Assembly (NCBI GenBank): GCA_937893015.1
Contig: CALBJX010000062.1
Coordinates: 1-64,000, forward strand
From: an uncultured Verrucomicrobiales bacterium
Lineage (GTDB): Bacteria; Verrucomicrobiota; Verrucomicrobiia; Verrucomicrobiales; Akkermansiaceae
Reading direction: 5' to 3'
DNA length: 64,000 bases
This document shows, piece by piece, positions 41,418-51,036 of the stretch (the stretch's first letter is position 1; each line of letters starts with the position of its first letter). The notes below the pieces were generated by a model. The model searched no databases. It had not been told where the DNA came from and saw only the letters and a list, made by a program, of their open reading frames with translations. A program made the position numbers and the translations under genes.

Positions 41418-44400
41418 ATGAAGCTTCACCTTCCGCTTTCTCTTCGCTCGGCTCTTCTCGCAGCACTGACCTTGTACAGCTCGGCATACGCCGGTGTCGT
41501 CGGCGACAACTACGCCGTGCAGGAATACCTGGATATCGCTGCCAATGCGGGGCAGTACAGCGCAGGTGCGCAGAATGTGACAGTGTACAAGGCGGACGGC
41601 AGCGTGGGCGGCACGCTGGCGCTGATTCCCTCCATGAGCTCCTTCATGAACATGGGTAACGGCGGCGCGGGCTTGGTGCTGCCGCAGTATGCCATGTCGG
41701 CTTCGCACTGCAAGCTGCCGGGTTCGGGAACGGCCAACACCTTCTACTTCTCCACCGATCACGAGGTCAATTACTACGGCAACACGGGCGGTGACCGCTA
41801 TGTGAATGATTCGACGACGGGTGCGTTTGTGGATACGGAGATTTACCGCCTCTCCAAGATTGTGACGGAGGCGACCTACGCCCCCATGTGCACGGACAGA
41901 GAGCTCATGTCTCAGCTCGGGAATCTGGAGGTATACCGCTTGGGTACCGGCAAGAGCTCCGTTGCCACGGATGCGGGCAAGATTCAGCTGAACATCAATG
42001 GTCGCCCCCACGGCGGTACCGTCAATGTTGTTTCCTCCATGGATAAGGGCGAGGATTCCTGGTTCGTGGCGGGACAATTGGTGAAGGACGCCAAAGACCC
42101 GCTGAGCATCGGTGATGACTCGGGTGACAGCGGCAGCCCCGTGTTTGTCTTCAATGAAAAGACGCGGCAGTTCGAGACTGTTGCCGCTGCCTCCACGGGC
42201 ACCAATATCTCTTGGGGCAACTACTACACCTCCACTATCAACCCGACGGCGGCGCTCGCTATCGTGGCTTCCATGACGGATGCCCCCATCACCGCCGACG
42301 GCAGGGACGGCAAGGTGCTCTGGAATGTGCAGGGCGATGCCGACCACGGCACGCTGACGCAGGGCGGCAACGAGTGGCAGTACCACGGCAAGACTTCCTC
42401 CAACGCTCTGAGTGCCACCAAGGATCTCATTTTTGCGGCACCCACCGCCGATACCATTTCCGTTGAGTTGCAGGGCAACATCAACAACGGCGCGGGCTCC
42501 GTGACCTTCAAGGAGGGGCACTACAGCATCAGCTCCGCCGAGGGCGGCGACTACACGCTGAACAGCGCGGGCTTCATCACGGAGCGCGGCGCGTGGCTCA
42601 CCACCGATTACACGGGCAAGACCGGCGACGACTGGCGCAAGGTGGGCGAAGGCGTGTGGACGATTGCGGGGCAGGGCGACAACATGGTCAACCTGAACGT
42701 GGGCGGCGGTGTGGTGCGCTTTGATAACGACCTGAACATCATCCGCGAGGGTGAGGTGCGCCTGAAGCGCACGGGCGGTGTGGCCGCCGACAAGGTGACG
42801 CTCAGCGCGGGCATCGGCTCCGTTGTCATCATGAGCGACACCAAGCAATTCAACAGCTTCGTTTTCGGCGTGGGCGGCGGTATTCTCAACATCAACGGCC
42901 ACAACCAAAGCTGGGATGCCATCAGCCACATTGACAGCGGTGCCACCATTGCCAACCTGACGGCCTTGGGCGAAAGCCGCCCGCAGGATGCCACCTTCAC
43001 CTACACGGGCAACGGCACCTTCAAGGGCAGCTTTGCGGATGAAGGTGCGGAGGGCGCCAAACTCTCCGTGGTGTATGATGCCGCCAATGCTTCCTCCGAA
43101 TGGGTGCTCGCGGGGCAGTCTCACAACGCGGGCGGCTATGTGGTGCAGAACGGCACGCTGGCTCTTCAGGGCATCAACACGGAGCACGTGGCTGCCACGG
43201 ATAGGGACGACTGGGTGTACGCCGTGCTGGAAACGCCCTCCGTCATCGTGAAGGATGGCGCGGCCTTCCGCATGGGGCATCACGCGCTGGCGACGACGGA
43301 TATCATGGTGGAGGGCAGCGGCCAGTTCATCCTGAACAGCACCGTGAACAAGGCGCAGGAATCCGTCCACGGCAGCAACCGACAGGATGTGACGGACTTC
43401 ACCGCCCTGCGCGGCAATGTGGTGTTGCAGGATGCCGCTTCTTCCATGACGGCGGACACGAGCTCCGCCGTGCAGACCACGATGCAGGGCAACATCACGG
43501 GTGCGGGCACGCTCACCAAGAGCGGCAGCGGCGACCTGTATGTGGACGGCCGCGTGAACCTCAGCGGCGGTACCATTTCTGCGGGCTCCCTTGTGGTGGG
43601 TGATAAGACGGGCTTCGGCGGCACGTGGACCATCGGCGCGGACGGCACCTTCGGCGTGAAGGGGATGACGGGCGACATGCTTGCCCACATTGCCGCGGAT
43701 TCCACGGGTGTGCTGGCTCTGGGCGCGGATTCCGCGGCGGAGCTGAACCTCAGCGGGCACAAGGGTCTCACCATCGGTGCGCTGGGTAACGTGCAGTACG
43801 GCACGGCGGATAAAACACTCACCGCGCAGGACGGCGCATGGCGTTTGGGCGGCGGCGGCGGTAACCTCTTCGTGAACTTCAAGCTCGCAGGGGAGAACGA
43901 CCTCGTTATCGGCACGGATGCTTCGGGCGGCACGGTGACGCTCACCAACAACGCCAACACCCTCAGCGGCAACATCATCATTAACGGCTCGGGCAACTTC
44001 CTGCGCTACAACGACATCGCCGCACTCGGTTCCGCCCGCGTGGCACTGAACTACGGCAACAGCATGGTGCTGAGCGACCCGACTGTGCTCTCCATCATGT
44101 CGGCGGATTCTGCGGGTGTGATGGAACTGAACGGCGATTCTGCCGCGGCTCTCAACCTTTCCGCCAACAAGCTGGCACTCGGTGCCGAGGGCTCGGTGCG
44201 TTACACGGGGGCTCTTTCCGCCAACAAGGATGGTGTCCACCGCTTCAGCGGCAGCGGCACGCTGGTCGTTGATACCGCGCTGTCCGGCAACGCCGTTGAG
44301 GTGGACGGGCAGGGACAGGCGGGCGGCACGATTGTGCTGGCGCAGGATTACCACGGCTCTGTGACGGCGGGCGGCGGTCTGCATCTCGATACACCGAATG

Positions 44401-47400
44401 AGAGCGGCAGCATCCGCCTGCAGACGGAAAACAACGCTTTGGCCAACGCCGCCGCCGTGAACCTGCAGAAGGGTGCCACTCTGGATGCCGCGGGCGGTCA
44501 GCAGACCGTGAGCAATGTCTCCGCCGAGTCGGGGGCTGTCATCACCAACAGCTCCTCCGAAACGGCGACGCTCACCCTCAACAATACGGCGAATACCGCT
44601 CTTGCCGCAGGAACTCTGCAAACCGGGGCGGGCAAGCTCAACATCGTCAAGACAGGAGCGGGCACCTTGGAGCTCGGCAATAATAACGATGCATGGCAGG
44701 GCACCTTCACTATTGATGAGGGCAAGGTGACGGGGCGCATTAACAATCAGACGTCCTCCTCGTTCGGTACGAATCCGGGGAACACCATCATCATCAATGA
44801 GGGCGGCACTCTGCGACTCTCTGCGGGTGAGACTTACAGCAAGCGTTTGGATCTCACGCGCCTGACACAGGAAGTGGTCGGCACGGGTACGCTGGAGCTC
44901 AGCTCGGGTTCCACAGGCGTGTTCCTGCACCAGACAAAGGCCTTTGACGGCACGGTGAAGCTGGTGGACAACACCCGCATGACCATCGGCAATTTCTCGT
45001 CCAACGGCTTCGGTTACACCAACAATACGGCACTGGCGAATGCCACGATTGTGGTGGAAGCAGGCAGTCAGGCGCGTGTGACGAATCAGGCGGACAGTGT
45101 CAGCACCGCAACAATTGACAACTACAGCGACTACGTTATCAGCGGCAGCAGCTTTGCCGGCTCCACCTATGTCATGGAGTATATGTTCGGCCTCTTTCAG
45201 GTCCCTCAGTCCCGCCCGCAGGATAAGCTGACAGACGGTGCGTTGAGTGTGGACTGCGGCACGGTGCTGCACGGCAATGTTACGTTGGCAACGGATTCCT
45301 CGATTGCCTCTTGGTCGGCTCTCAATTCCGGCACCATTGACTACGGCAAGGTCGGTTATGTGGGCGGCTCCATTCTCGGCACCATCAGCGGTGAGGGCAA
45401 GACGCTCACCAAGGCGGGTAACGAGCGCATCTCCCTGCGTGCGGATGCCGCCAACACCTTCGGCGACTTCATCATCGGCGGCAGCAGCGGTTCGGAAGGT
45501 GTAGCCGTGCGTCTGGAACAGGGCGCGGCGGTCGATACGCACTCCACCGCGCTCGGCAAGGGCAAGGTGACGCTGGACAACGGGCTGACGCTGGAATTTG
45601 CCAACGCGGGCACCGCGGGCAACAGCGTCACCTACACCTACGACAACGCCATCAGCGCGGGCAACAATGCCACCCTGCGGAGCACGCATGACAACACCGT
45701 GCTGAACGGCAGCGTGGCCATGACGGGCGATACCCTCAACCTCGCCACGCAGAACGGCAGCACGCTGCGTTTGGAACAGGGCGTGCGCGGCAACGGCACC
45801 CTTTCTATCGCGGATGGCTCAAATGTGGCTCTCGGCGGCACCACGGCAGGGCAGTTCCGAGGTTCTATCGCAGCGGGTGCGGGCAGCACAGTGACGCTGC
45901 TCAGCAGCAACGCAGCGGGCAATGGTGTGAGCATGAGCTTCACCGACTCCCTGAACCTGCACCTTGCCGACGGCGGCAATTTCCGCTTGGATTCCCTGAC
46001 GGGCAGCGGCGAAGCCACCACGCTGAACCTGACTTACGATGCCATCGGCGCGAACGGTCTCGGCCACCTGAATGTCGGCTCGCTGACGGCGAACAGCGCC
46101 TCCGTGGCACTGGATTTCACCCATGCTTCGGGCATCACCGCCGGCACCTACACCCTGCTCTCGGGCATCGGCAGCGATTTTGCCGTCGCCACGAGCGGTG
46201 ACACAGGGGTGGATTACATGAGCACGGCCTTCAGCCGCGGTTCCGATGGTTCCGTACAGGTCACTCTCTCCGTCAAGGACGGCAATGGTATCTGGCACGG
46301 CACGGATGGTGCTCACAACTGGAATACGGGCTACTTCGGTTCCGATACGACCGCGGTCTTTAACGACACCGCCGCCAACCGCGATGTGCGCGTGACGAAT
46401 AACGTCAGCATCGATCATGCTCTCATTCACACGCAGGAGGGCTACACCTTCACGGCGCAGGGCGGCAAGGCCGCCATCGGCACGCTGACGCAGATTGCCG
46501 ACGGCACCACCGTGCTGAACGCCGGTGCTGCGGAGGTGCAGCATGCCGTGGTGGACGGCGGACGTCTGGTGGTGAAGGATAGCACGACCCTGACAGGCTC
46601 CGTGAGCGGCAGCGGCACGCTGGTGGCGGACTTCGGCGCGGGCAGCGGCACGATTACTGCTGATATGACCGGGCTGAACACGCTGGAAGTGCAGAGCGGC
46701 CGCTATGAAAGCACAGGCAGCGTCGGTGCGAATTCTCTCGTTGTCAAGGACGGCGGCCAGTACTACGCCAACGTCGGCACCCACGCCACCGCCATGCAGG
46801 TGGAAGGCACGGGCCGCACGGATGACAAGGCTGCCCTGCAACTGAACAACGGTGCCAACGTGAGCGGCAGCGTGACCGCCGTGGCGGATGCCGCCATCGG
46901 CGTGGGCAGCAATGCCACGGGTACGATTTCGGGCAATCTGAATGCCGCCGCCGATACCACCGTCACCAAGACGGGCGCAGGCACGTTGATGCTCAATGCC
47001 AACAACAGCTCCACGCTGAACGGCAAGCTGGTGATTGCAGACGGCACGGTGAAAATCGGCGATGCTTTGGCTCTCGGCTCCACCGCGGTGGCAGGGCGCG
47101 TGGTGATTGCAGAGGGCGGCACGCTGGACATCAACGGCTGGGGCGGTGCCTTCAACAATTACCATGTGGAGATGAACGGCGGCACGCTCACCAACACGGG
47201 CGATACCGTTGACACGGGCAAGCGACAGGTCGTCAGCAGCATGACGCTCACGGCGGATTCCACCGTCACCAATGCCTCCGGGCACGACTTCGGTCTCATC
47301 GGCAGCGGCTACGCTGCCACCGCCCTCAACCTGCAGGGTCATGTGCTGGAAAAGACGGGTGCGGGTACCTATTACCTTGTGAAGACCACCATCACGAGCG

Positions 47401-49187
47401 GTGACGGCGGCAAGCTGAAGGTTTCCGAAGGTACCCTGAGCTTCAACCCCGTGAGTGACGGCGGCTCTCTGCAGGCGGATATCGAGATGGCGGGCGGTGC
47501 CTTGAGCGGCTCGGTCAACCTCGGTGATGATGTGACGCTGGCTGTCACCAAGGCTTCCACCTTGGGTGTCAACGTGCAGACCAACGGCCATGCGCTCACC
47601 TTCGATACGGCGGTGGCGACTTCCTACGCCAACACCATCAGCGGCAACGGCGCGCTGGTCAAGACGGGTGCGGCGGAACTCACCTTCGCGGAAGCCGCCG
47701 TCATCAGCGGCAACGACCTCTCCGTGCAGCAGGGAACCGTCACCATCAAGCGCAACGCAACGGATGGCAAGAGCTTCGGCACCGTGCAGCTGGCCAACGG
47801 CACAACCCTGAAGCAGTTCAACACCGAGCAGCCGACCTCGTTCAGCGAGGTGGATACCCTGGCGGTGGCCGGCTCTGCCACCTTGCAGGAGGACAACCAC
47901 GCCGGTGCATGGAAGGTCAAATCTCTGCAGCTGGCGGAAGGCACGACAAGCGCGACGCTGAATCTGACGAGTTCGTCCTCTTCTTCCGTGGCATCGGTGT
48001 TTGAGCTGGGTGATGAAGAAACCGACGGCGGTAACTTTGCCGGGAATATTGTGCTGAAGAGCACGGATGGCAGCTACGCCCGCTCGGCTGTGCTGCAAAT
48101 CAGCAACGGCGAGATTGCCGACCACGCTGTTATCAACATGGCTTCGACAGGGGCGAACAATGCCAATCAGGCTCTCGGTCTCGGCATCAACGCCGAACGC
48201 GTGACGATTGCCGGCTTGGAGAGCGGCAACGACCTCGGGAACCGCGCCAAGGTGTTCTCCGGCAGCGTTTCCCCCAACACGAACGCTCCCTCCTACACGG
48301 GCGATGACACCATCCGCACACTGGCTATCGATACGGCGGCGGGTACGGATGCTCATTTCCGCGGCATGGTGGGCAAGAACCTCCATATCGAGAAATCGGG
48401 CGAGGGCAAGCAGACTCTTTCCGGGGCTTCCTCCGCTTTCAACGGCACCATCAGCGTGGCGGGCGGTACGCTGCTCCTGAAAGATGCCGCCCTGGAGATG
48501 CTCAACGGCGGCGCCGATGTGGAGCTTCGCGGCGGTGTGTTGAGCCTCAACGATTCTCTGACGCTCTCCGCAACGGGTGGGAAGGCCGCTCTCCTGCAGG
48601 GCGGCAGTGTGCGGACCTCCTTAGAGCAGGGCGCTCTCTCCGCCGGGATTTCCGGCATCAAACTGAACCACGCGAAGATGGACATCGCGGCAGGTGCCTC
48701 GCTGGTGCTGGAAGATGTGCTGTTTGCCTCCTCGTCTCAGCTCTCGGGTAAGGGTAACAGAGTGGAAGCGAACCGCGTGACCTTTGTGGCTGATGCGGGC
48801 GGCAACGCTGTGCTGATGCCCGCGCCGCAGCCCATGGCCGCGCGTGCTTTCGCCGCTCTGCCGCAGCCTGTGGCGGGCATGCTGATGCTCACCAACATTA
48901 CCGATATCACGTTGGGCGGCTCGGACATCATCGTGGACCTCAACTCGTTCAGCACAGAGGAACTGCAGCAGTACGACTCCCTTGCCATTGCTCTGGGTGA
49001 TGGCGCGGACTTCGCGGCCGATGCCCATGTGCTTGTGACCTATGCGGGTAACACGGCGATGGCCGATTCCCGCGACGGCGTGGCTTATCTGAGCAAGCTC
49101 AGCTCCGTCATGACGCCCGAACCTGCTACCGCAACGCTCTCTCTGCTGGCCTTGGCGGCGCTTGCCATGCGACGCAAGCGCCGCTAA
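41418..49187 (+). CDS. Second giant secreted S6-peptidase-like beta-helix protein with PEP-CTERM tail
   Basis: A 2589-residue exported protein with a signal peptide cleaved after SSAYA. The S6 protease triad is present: His97 in AMSASHCKL, Asp139 before EIYRLSKIVTE, Ser238 in SGDSGSP. The SPATE-like passenger follows: LNSAGFITERGAWL, WRKVGEGVWTIAGQGDN, LNVGGGVV near 426, ILNINGHNQSWDAI near 490 and GTLALQG near 578. Autotransporter-type strand repeats follow (KTGAGTLELGNNN near 1076, KTGAGTLMLNANN near 1855). The C-terminus is TPEPATATLSLL plus a hydrophobic stretch and RRKRR. Blocks shared with the first giant protein appear in a different order. Unlike that protein, the His region is SHC, closer to trypsin-like TAAHC. 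The frame is intact. It diverges from the fucosidase gene. Confidence 0.9.
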   Translation: MKLHLPLSLRSALLAALTLYSSAYAGVVGDNYAVQEYLDIAANAGQYSAGAQNVTVYKADGSVGGTLALIPSMSSFMNMGNGGAGLVLPQYAMSASHCKLPGSGTANTFYFSTDHEVNYYGNTGGDRYVNDSTTGAFVDTEIYRLSKIVTEATYAPMCTDRELMSQLGNLEVYRLGTGKSSVATDAGKIQLNINGRPHGGTVNVVSSMDKGEDSWFVAGQLVKDAKDPLSIGDDSGDSGSPVFVFNEKTRQFETVAAASTGTNISWGNYYTSTINPTAALAIVASMTDAPITADGRDGKVLWNVQGDADHGTLTQGGNEWQYHGKTSSNALSATKDLIFAAPTADTISVELQGNINNGAGSVTFKEGHYSISSAEGGDYTLNSAGFITERGAWLTTDYTGKTGDDWRKVGEGVWTIAGQGDNMVNLNVGGGVVRFDNDLNIIREGEVRLKRTGGVAADKVTLSAGIGSVVIMSDTKQFNSFVFGVGGGILNINGHNQSWDAISHIDSGATIANLTALGESRPQDATFTYTGNGTFKGSFADEGAEGAKLSVVYDAANASSEWVLAGQSHNAGGYVVQNGTLALQGINTEHVAATDRDDWVYAVLETPSVIVKDGAAFRMGHHALATTDIMVEGSGQFILNSTVNKAQESVHGSNRQDVTDFTALRGNVVLQDAASSMTADTSSAVQTTMQGNITGAGTLTKSGSGDLYVDGRVNLSGGTISAGSLVVGDKTGFGGTWTIGADGTFGVKGMTGDMLAHIAADSTGVLALGADSAAELNLSGHKGLTIGALGNVQYGTADKTLTAQDGAWRLGGGGGNLFVNFKLAGENDLVIGTDASGGTVTLTNNANTLSGNIIINGSGNFLRYNDIAALGSARVALNYGNSMVLSDPTVLSIMSADSAGVMELNGDSAAALNLSANKLALGAEGSVRYTGALSANKDGVHRFSGSGTLVVDTALSGNAVEVDGQGQAGGTIVLAQDYHGSVTAGGGLHLDTPNESGSIRLQTENNALANAAAVNLQKGATLDAAGGQQTVSNVSAESGAVITNSSSETATLTLNNTANTALAAGTLQTGAGKLNIVKTGAGTLELGNNNDAWQGTFTIDEGKVTGRINNQTSSSFGTNPGNTIIINEGGTLRLSAGETYSKRLDLTRLTQEVVGTGTLELSSGSTGVFLHQTKAFDGTVKLVDNTRMTIGNFSSNGFGYTNNTALANATIVVEAGSQARVTNQADSVSTATIDNYSDYVISGSSFAGSTYVMEYMFGLFQVPQSRPQDKLTDGALSVDCGTVLHGNVTLATDSSIASWSALNSGTIDYGKVGYVGGSILGTISGEGKTLTKAGNERISLRADAANTFGDFIIGGSSGSEGVAVRLEQGAAVDTHSTALGKGKVTLDNGLTLEFANAGTAGNSVTYTYDNAISAGNNATLRSTHDNTVLNGSVAMTGDTLNLATQNGSTLRLEQGVRGNGTLSIADGSNVALGGTTAGQFRGSIAAGAGSTVTLLSSNAAGNGVSMSFTDSLNLHLADGGNFRLDSLTGSGEATTLNLTYDAIGANGLGHLNVGSLTANSASVALDFTHASGITAGTYTLLSGIGSDFAVATSGDTGVDYMSTAFSRGSDGSVQVTLSVKDGNGIWHGTDGAHNWNTGYFGSDTTAVFNDTAANRDVRVTNNVSIDHALIHTQEGYTFTAQGGKAAIGTLTQIADGTTVLNAGAAEVQHAVVDGGRLVVKDSTTLTGSVSGSGTLVADFGAGSGTITADMTGLNTLEVQSGRYESTGSVGANSLVVKDGGQYYANVGTHATAMQVEGTGRTDDKAALQLNNGANVSGSVTAVADAAIGVGSNATGTISGNLNAAADTTVTKTGAGTLMLNANNSSTLNGKLVIADGTVKIGDALALGSTAVAGRVVIAEGGTLDINGWGGAFNNYHVEMNGGTLTNTGDTVDTGKRQVVSSMTLTADSTVTNASGHDFGLIGSGYAATALNLQGHVLEKTGAGTYYLVKTTITSGDGGKLKVSEGTLSFNPVSDGGSLQADIEMAGGALSGSVNLGDDVTLAVTKASTLGVNVQTNGHALTFDTAVATSYANTISGNGALVKTGAAELTFAEAAVISGNDLSVQQGTVTIKRNATDGKSFGTVQLANGTTLKQFNTEQPTSFSEVDTLAVAGSATLQEDNHAGAWKVKSLQLAEGTTSATLNLTSSSSSSVASVFELGDEETDGGNFAGNIVLKSTDGSYARSAVLQISNGEIADHAVINMASTGANNANQALGLGINAERVTIAGLESGNDLGNRAKVFSGSVSPNTNAPSYTGDDTIRTLAIDTAAGTDAHFRGMVGKNLHIEKSGEGKQTLSGASSAFNGTISVAGGTLLLKDAALEMLNGGADVELRGGVLSLNDSLTLSATGGKAALLQGGSVRTSLEQGALSAGISGIKLNHAKMDIAAGASLVLEDVLFASSSQLSGKGNRVEANRVTFVADAGGNAVLMPAPQPMAARAFAALPQPVAGMLMLTNITDITLGGSDIIVDLNSFSTEELQQYDSLAIALGDGADFAADAHVLVTYAGNTAMADSRDGVAYLSKLSSVMTPEPATATLSLLALAALAMRRKRR

Positions 49188-49196
49188 CGGCATGCC

Positions 49197-49559
49197 TTAC
49201 ATCAATGCTTCGCGGTTCACGAAAAAGACCGCGGCGAGCACGCAGAGGAAGGCCCAGAGGTAGTCCCATTTCCACTGGTCGCCCACAAAAAAGACCATGA
49301 AGGGCACGAAGATGCAGAGCGTGATGGCTTCCTGCATGATTTTGAGCTGCGCGAGCGAGAGCCCCGCGGAACGCCCGATGTGGTTGGCGGGTACCATGAA
49401 GCAGTACTCAAAGAAGGCGACGCCCCAGCTCAGCAGCACGAGCTTCCACCAAGCATCGCCGATGCCCTCGCCGGGCTTGCGCAGAAAGCCGTACCACGCG
49501 TAGGTCATAAAGAAGTTGCTCACCACCAACAGCAGCCCTGTGAGGAGAATTTTCAGCAT
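49197..49559 (-). CDS. DUF486 family membrane protein
   Basis: A 120-residue inner-membrane protein with four hydrophobic segments. The segments MTYAWYGFL, SWGVAFFEYCFMVPANHIG and AQLKIMQEAITLCIFVPFMV are typical of DUF486 (DMT-related small transporters). The function is unknown. Its promoter leaves 6 nt before the ATG, and it converges on the giant gene with only 9 nt between stops and no terminator hairpin. Confidence 0.9.
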   Translation of the reverse strand: MLKILLTGLLLVVSNFFMTYAWYGFLRKPGEGIGDAWWKLVLLSWGVAFFEYCFMVPANHIGRSAGLSLAQLKIMQEAITLCIFVPFMVFFVGDQWKWDYLWAFLCVLAAVFFVNREALM

Positions 49560-49565
49560 GCGCCT

Positions 49566-49594
49566 ATCATATATCCGTTATTTGCCGCTGTCAA
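49566..49594 (-). promoter_or_regulatory. Leaderless-type promoter of the DUF486 gene
   Basis: On the minus strand: TTGACA (49594-49589), a 17-nt spacer, TATGAT (49571-49566), then 6 nt to the ATG. It is close to the consensus. Confidence 0.75.
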
Positions 49595-49619
49595 TGCGCG
49601 GAATGACAGCATTTTGAGC

Positions 49620-49647
49620 TTGAATGCACGGCTCATTGGGGTACAAT
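49620..49647 (+). promoter_or_regulatory. Predicted serS promoter
   Basis: TTGAAT at 49620-49625, a 16-nt spacer, TACAAT at 49642-49647, then 9 nt to the ATG. It diverges from the DUF486 promoter. Confidence 0.6.
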
Positions 49648-49656
49648 AGCCGCGTT

Positions 49657-50940
49657 ATGCTAGATATTCGTGTTGTCAGGGAAAATCCCGACTATGTGAA
49701 AGAGCGCGTCCGCCTGCGCGGGGGCGACCATTGGATGCTTGTCGATAAGGTGCTGGAGTGTGATGTGAAGCGCCGCAATGCCGAGACGGAAAAGCAGGCG
49801 CTTTCCGCCGAACGTAACAGCTCTTCCAAGCTCATCGGCCAGATGATGAAGGAAGGCCGCCGCGAGGAGGCCGAAGCCCTCAAGAAGAAGATGGGCGAAG
49901 TGGGCGACCGCATCAAGGAGCTCGACGCCGTGGCTTCCGCCGCTGCGGAAGAGCAGGAAGCACTTCTCCTCTCCATCCCCAACATGCCGCACGACGGCGC
50001 CCCCGTCGGCTCCGATGAGACGGCCAACCCCGAGCTGCGTCAGTGGGGCACCAAGCCCGAGATTGCCGAGCCCAAGGATCATGTGGAAATCGGCACCAAG
50101 CTCGGTCTGCTCAACTTCGAGGACGCCGCCCGCATCTCCGGCAGCGGCTTCATCGTGTACCGCGGTCTCGGTGCTCGTCTGGAGCGCGCACTCATCAACT
50201 TCCTGCTGGATACGCAGACGCTTGAAAACGGCTATCAGGAAACAGGCGTGCCCTTTATCGTGAAGCGCGAGTGCATGTACGGCACGGGCCAGCTGCCCAA
50301 GTTTGAGGAGGACATGTACGGCATCGAAGAGAACGCCATGTTCCTCGTCCCCACCGCCGAGGTGCCCGTCACGAACCTCTGCCGCGACCAGATTGTCAAG
50401 GAGGCCGACCTGCCCATCAAGATGACGGCTTACACCCCCTGCTTCCGCCGAGAGGCCGGTTCCGCCGGGCGCGAGAACAAGGGCATGATTCGCGTGCACC
50501 AGTTCGACAAGGTGGAGCTCGTGGAAATCTGCAAGCCCGAGGACGGCTTCGCCGAGCTGGAGAAGCTCACGGGACATGCCGAGAGCATTCTCCAAAAACT
50601 CGGCCTGCACTACCGCGTCATCGAGCTCTGCACGGGCGACGTCGGCTTCTCCTCCGCTAAGACTTACGATATCGAGGTCTGGGCTCCCGGTCAGGGCAAG
50701 TATCTGGAGGTTTCCAGCTGCTCCTGTTTCACGGACTATCAGGCGCGCCGCATGAAGCTGCGCTACAAGGACGCCGAGGGCAAGATGCGCATCCCCTATA
50801 CGCTCAACGGCTCGGGTACGGCGCTTCCGCGCCTCTATGTCGCCCTGCTGGAGCAATGCCAGCAGCCCGACGGCTCCGTGAAGATTCCCGCCGCGCTGGT
50901 GCCTTACTTCGGCGCGGAGAGCATTGCGCCCAAGGCCTAA
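49657..50940 (+). CDS. serS: Seryl-tRNA synthetase
   Basis: A 427-residue class II synthetase that charges tRNA-Ser. It starts MLDIRVVRENPDYVKERVRLRGG. It has the long antiparallel coiled-coil arm at about 35-100 that reads the tRNA variable arm, then motif 2 (TPCFRREAGSAGRENKGMIR) and motif 3 (LNGSGTALPRLYVALLEQCQ). I chose the ATG at 49657 by the promoter and by homology. The upstream open frame to 49624 overlaps the -10 box. The tRNA-Ser(GGA) it would charge lies at 30007. Confidence 0.97.
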   Translation: MLDIRVVRENPDYVKERVRLRGGDHWMLVDKVLECDVKRRNAETEKQALSAERNSSSKLIGQMMKEGRREEAEALKKKMGEVGDRIKELDAVASAAAEEQEALLLSIPNMPHDGAPVGSDETANPELRQWGTKPEIAEPKDHVEIGTKLGLLNFEDAARISGSGFIVYRGLGARLERALINFLLDTQTLENGYQETGVPFIVKRECMYGTGQLPKFEEDMYGIEENAMFLVPTAEVPVTNLCRDQIVKEADLPIKMTAYTPCFRREAGSAGRENKGMIRVHQFDKVELVEICKPEDGFAELEKLTGHAESILQKLGLHYRVIELCTGDVGFSSAKTYDIEVWAPGQGKYLEVSSCSCFTDYQARRMKLRYKDAEGKMRIPYTLNGSGTALPRLYVALLEQCQQPDGSVKIPAALVPYFGAESIAPKA

Positions 50941-50951
50941 GCTGAATGTTT

Positions 50952-50996
50952 CAGGAGCCGCCCGACAGAGGGCGGGCGGCTCCTGCTTCCTTTTTT
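50952..50996 (+). terminator. Intrinsic terminator after serS
   Basis: A perfect 13-bp GC-rich stem (50952-50964 and 50973-50985), then a pyrimidine stretch with six T at 50991-50996. Confidence 0.88.
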
Positions 50997-51036
50997 CGCC
51001 CTCTCCTTCTTCTTTTCTGTAAGCACTATTGCCGCC

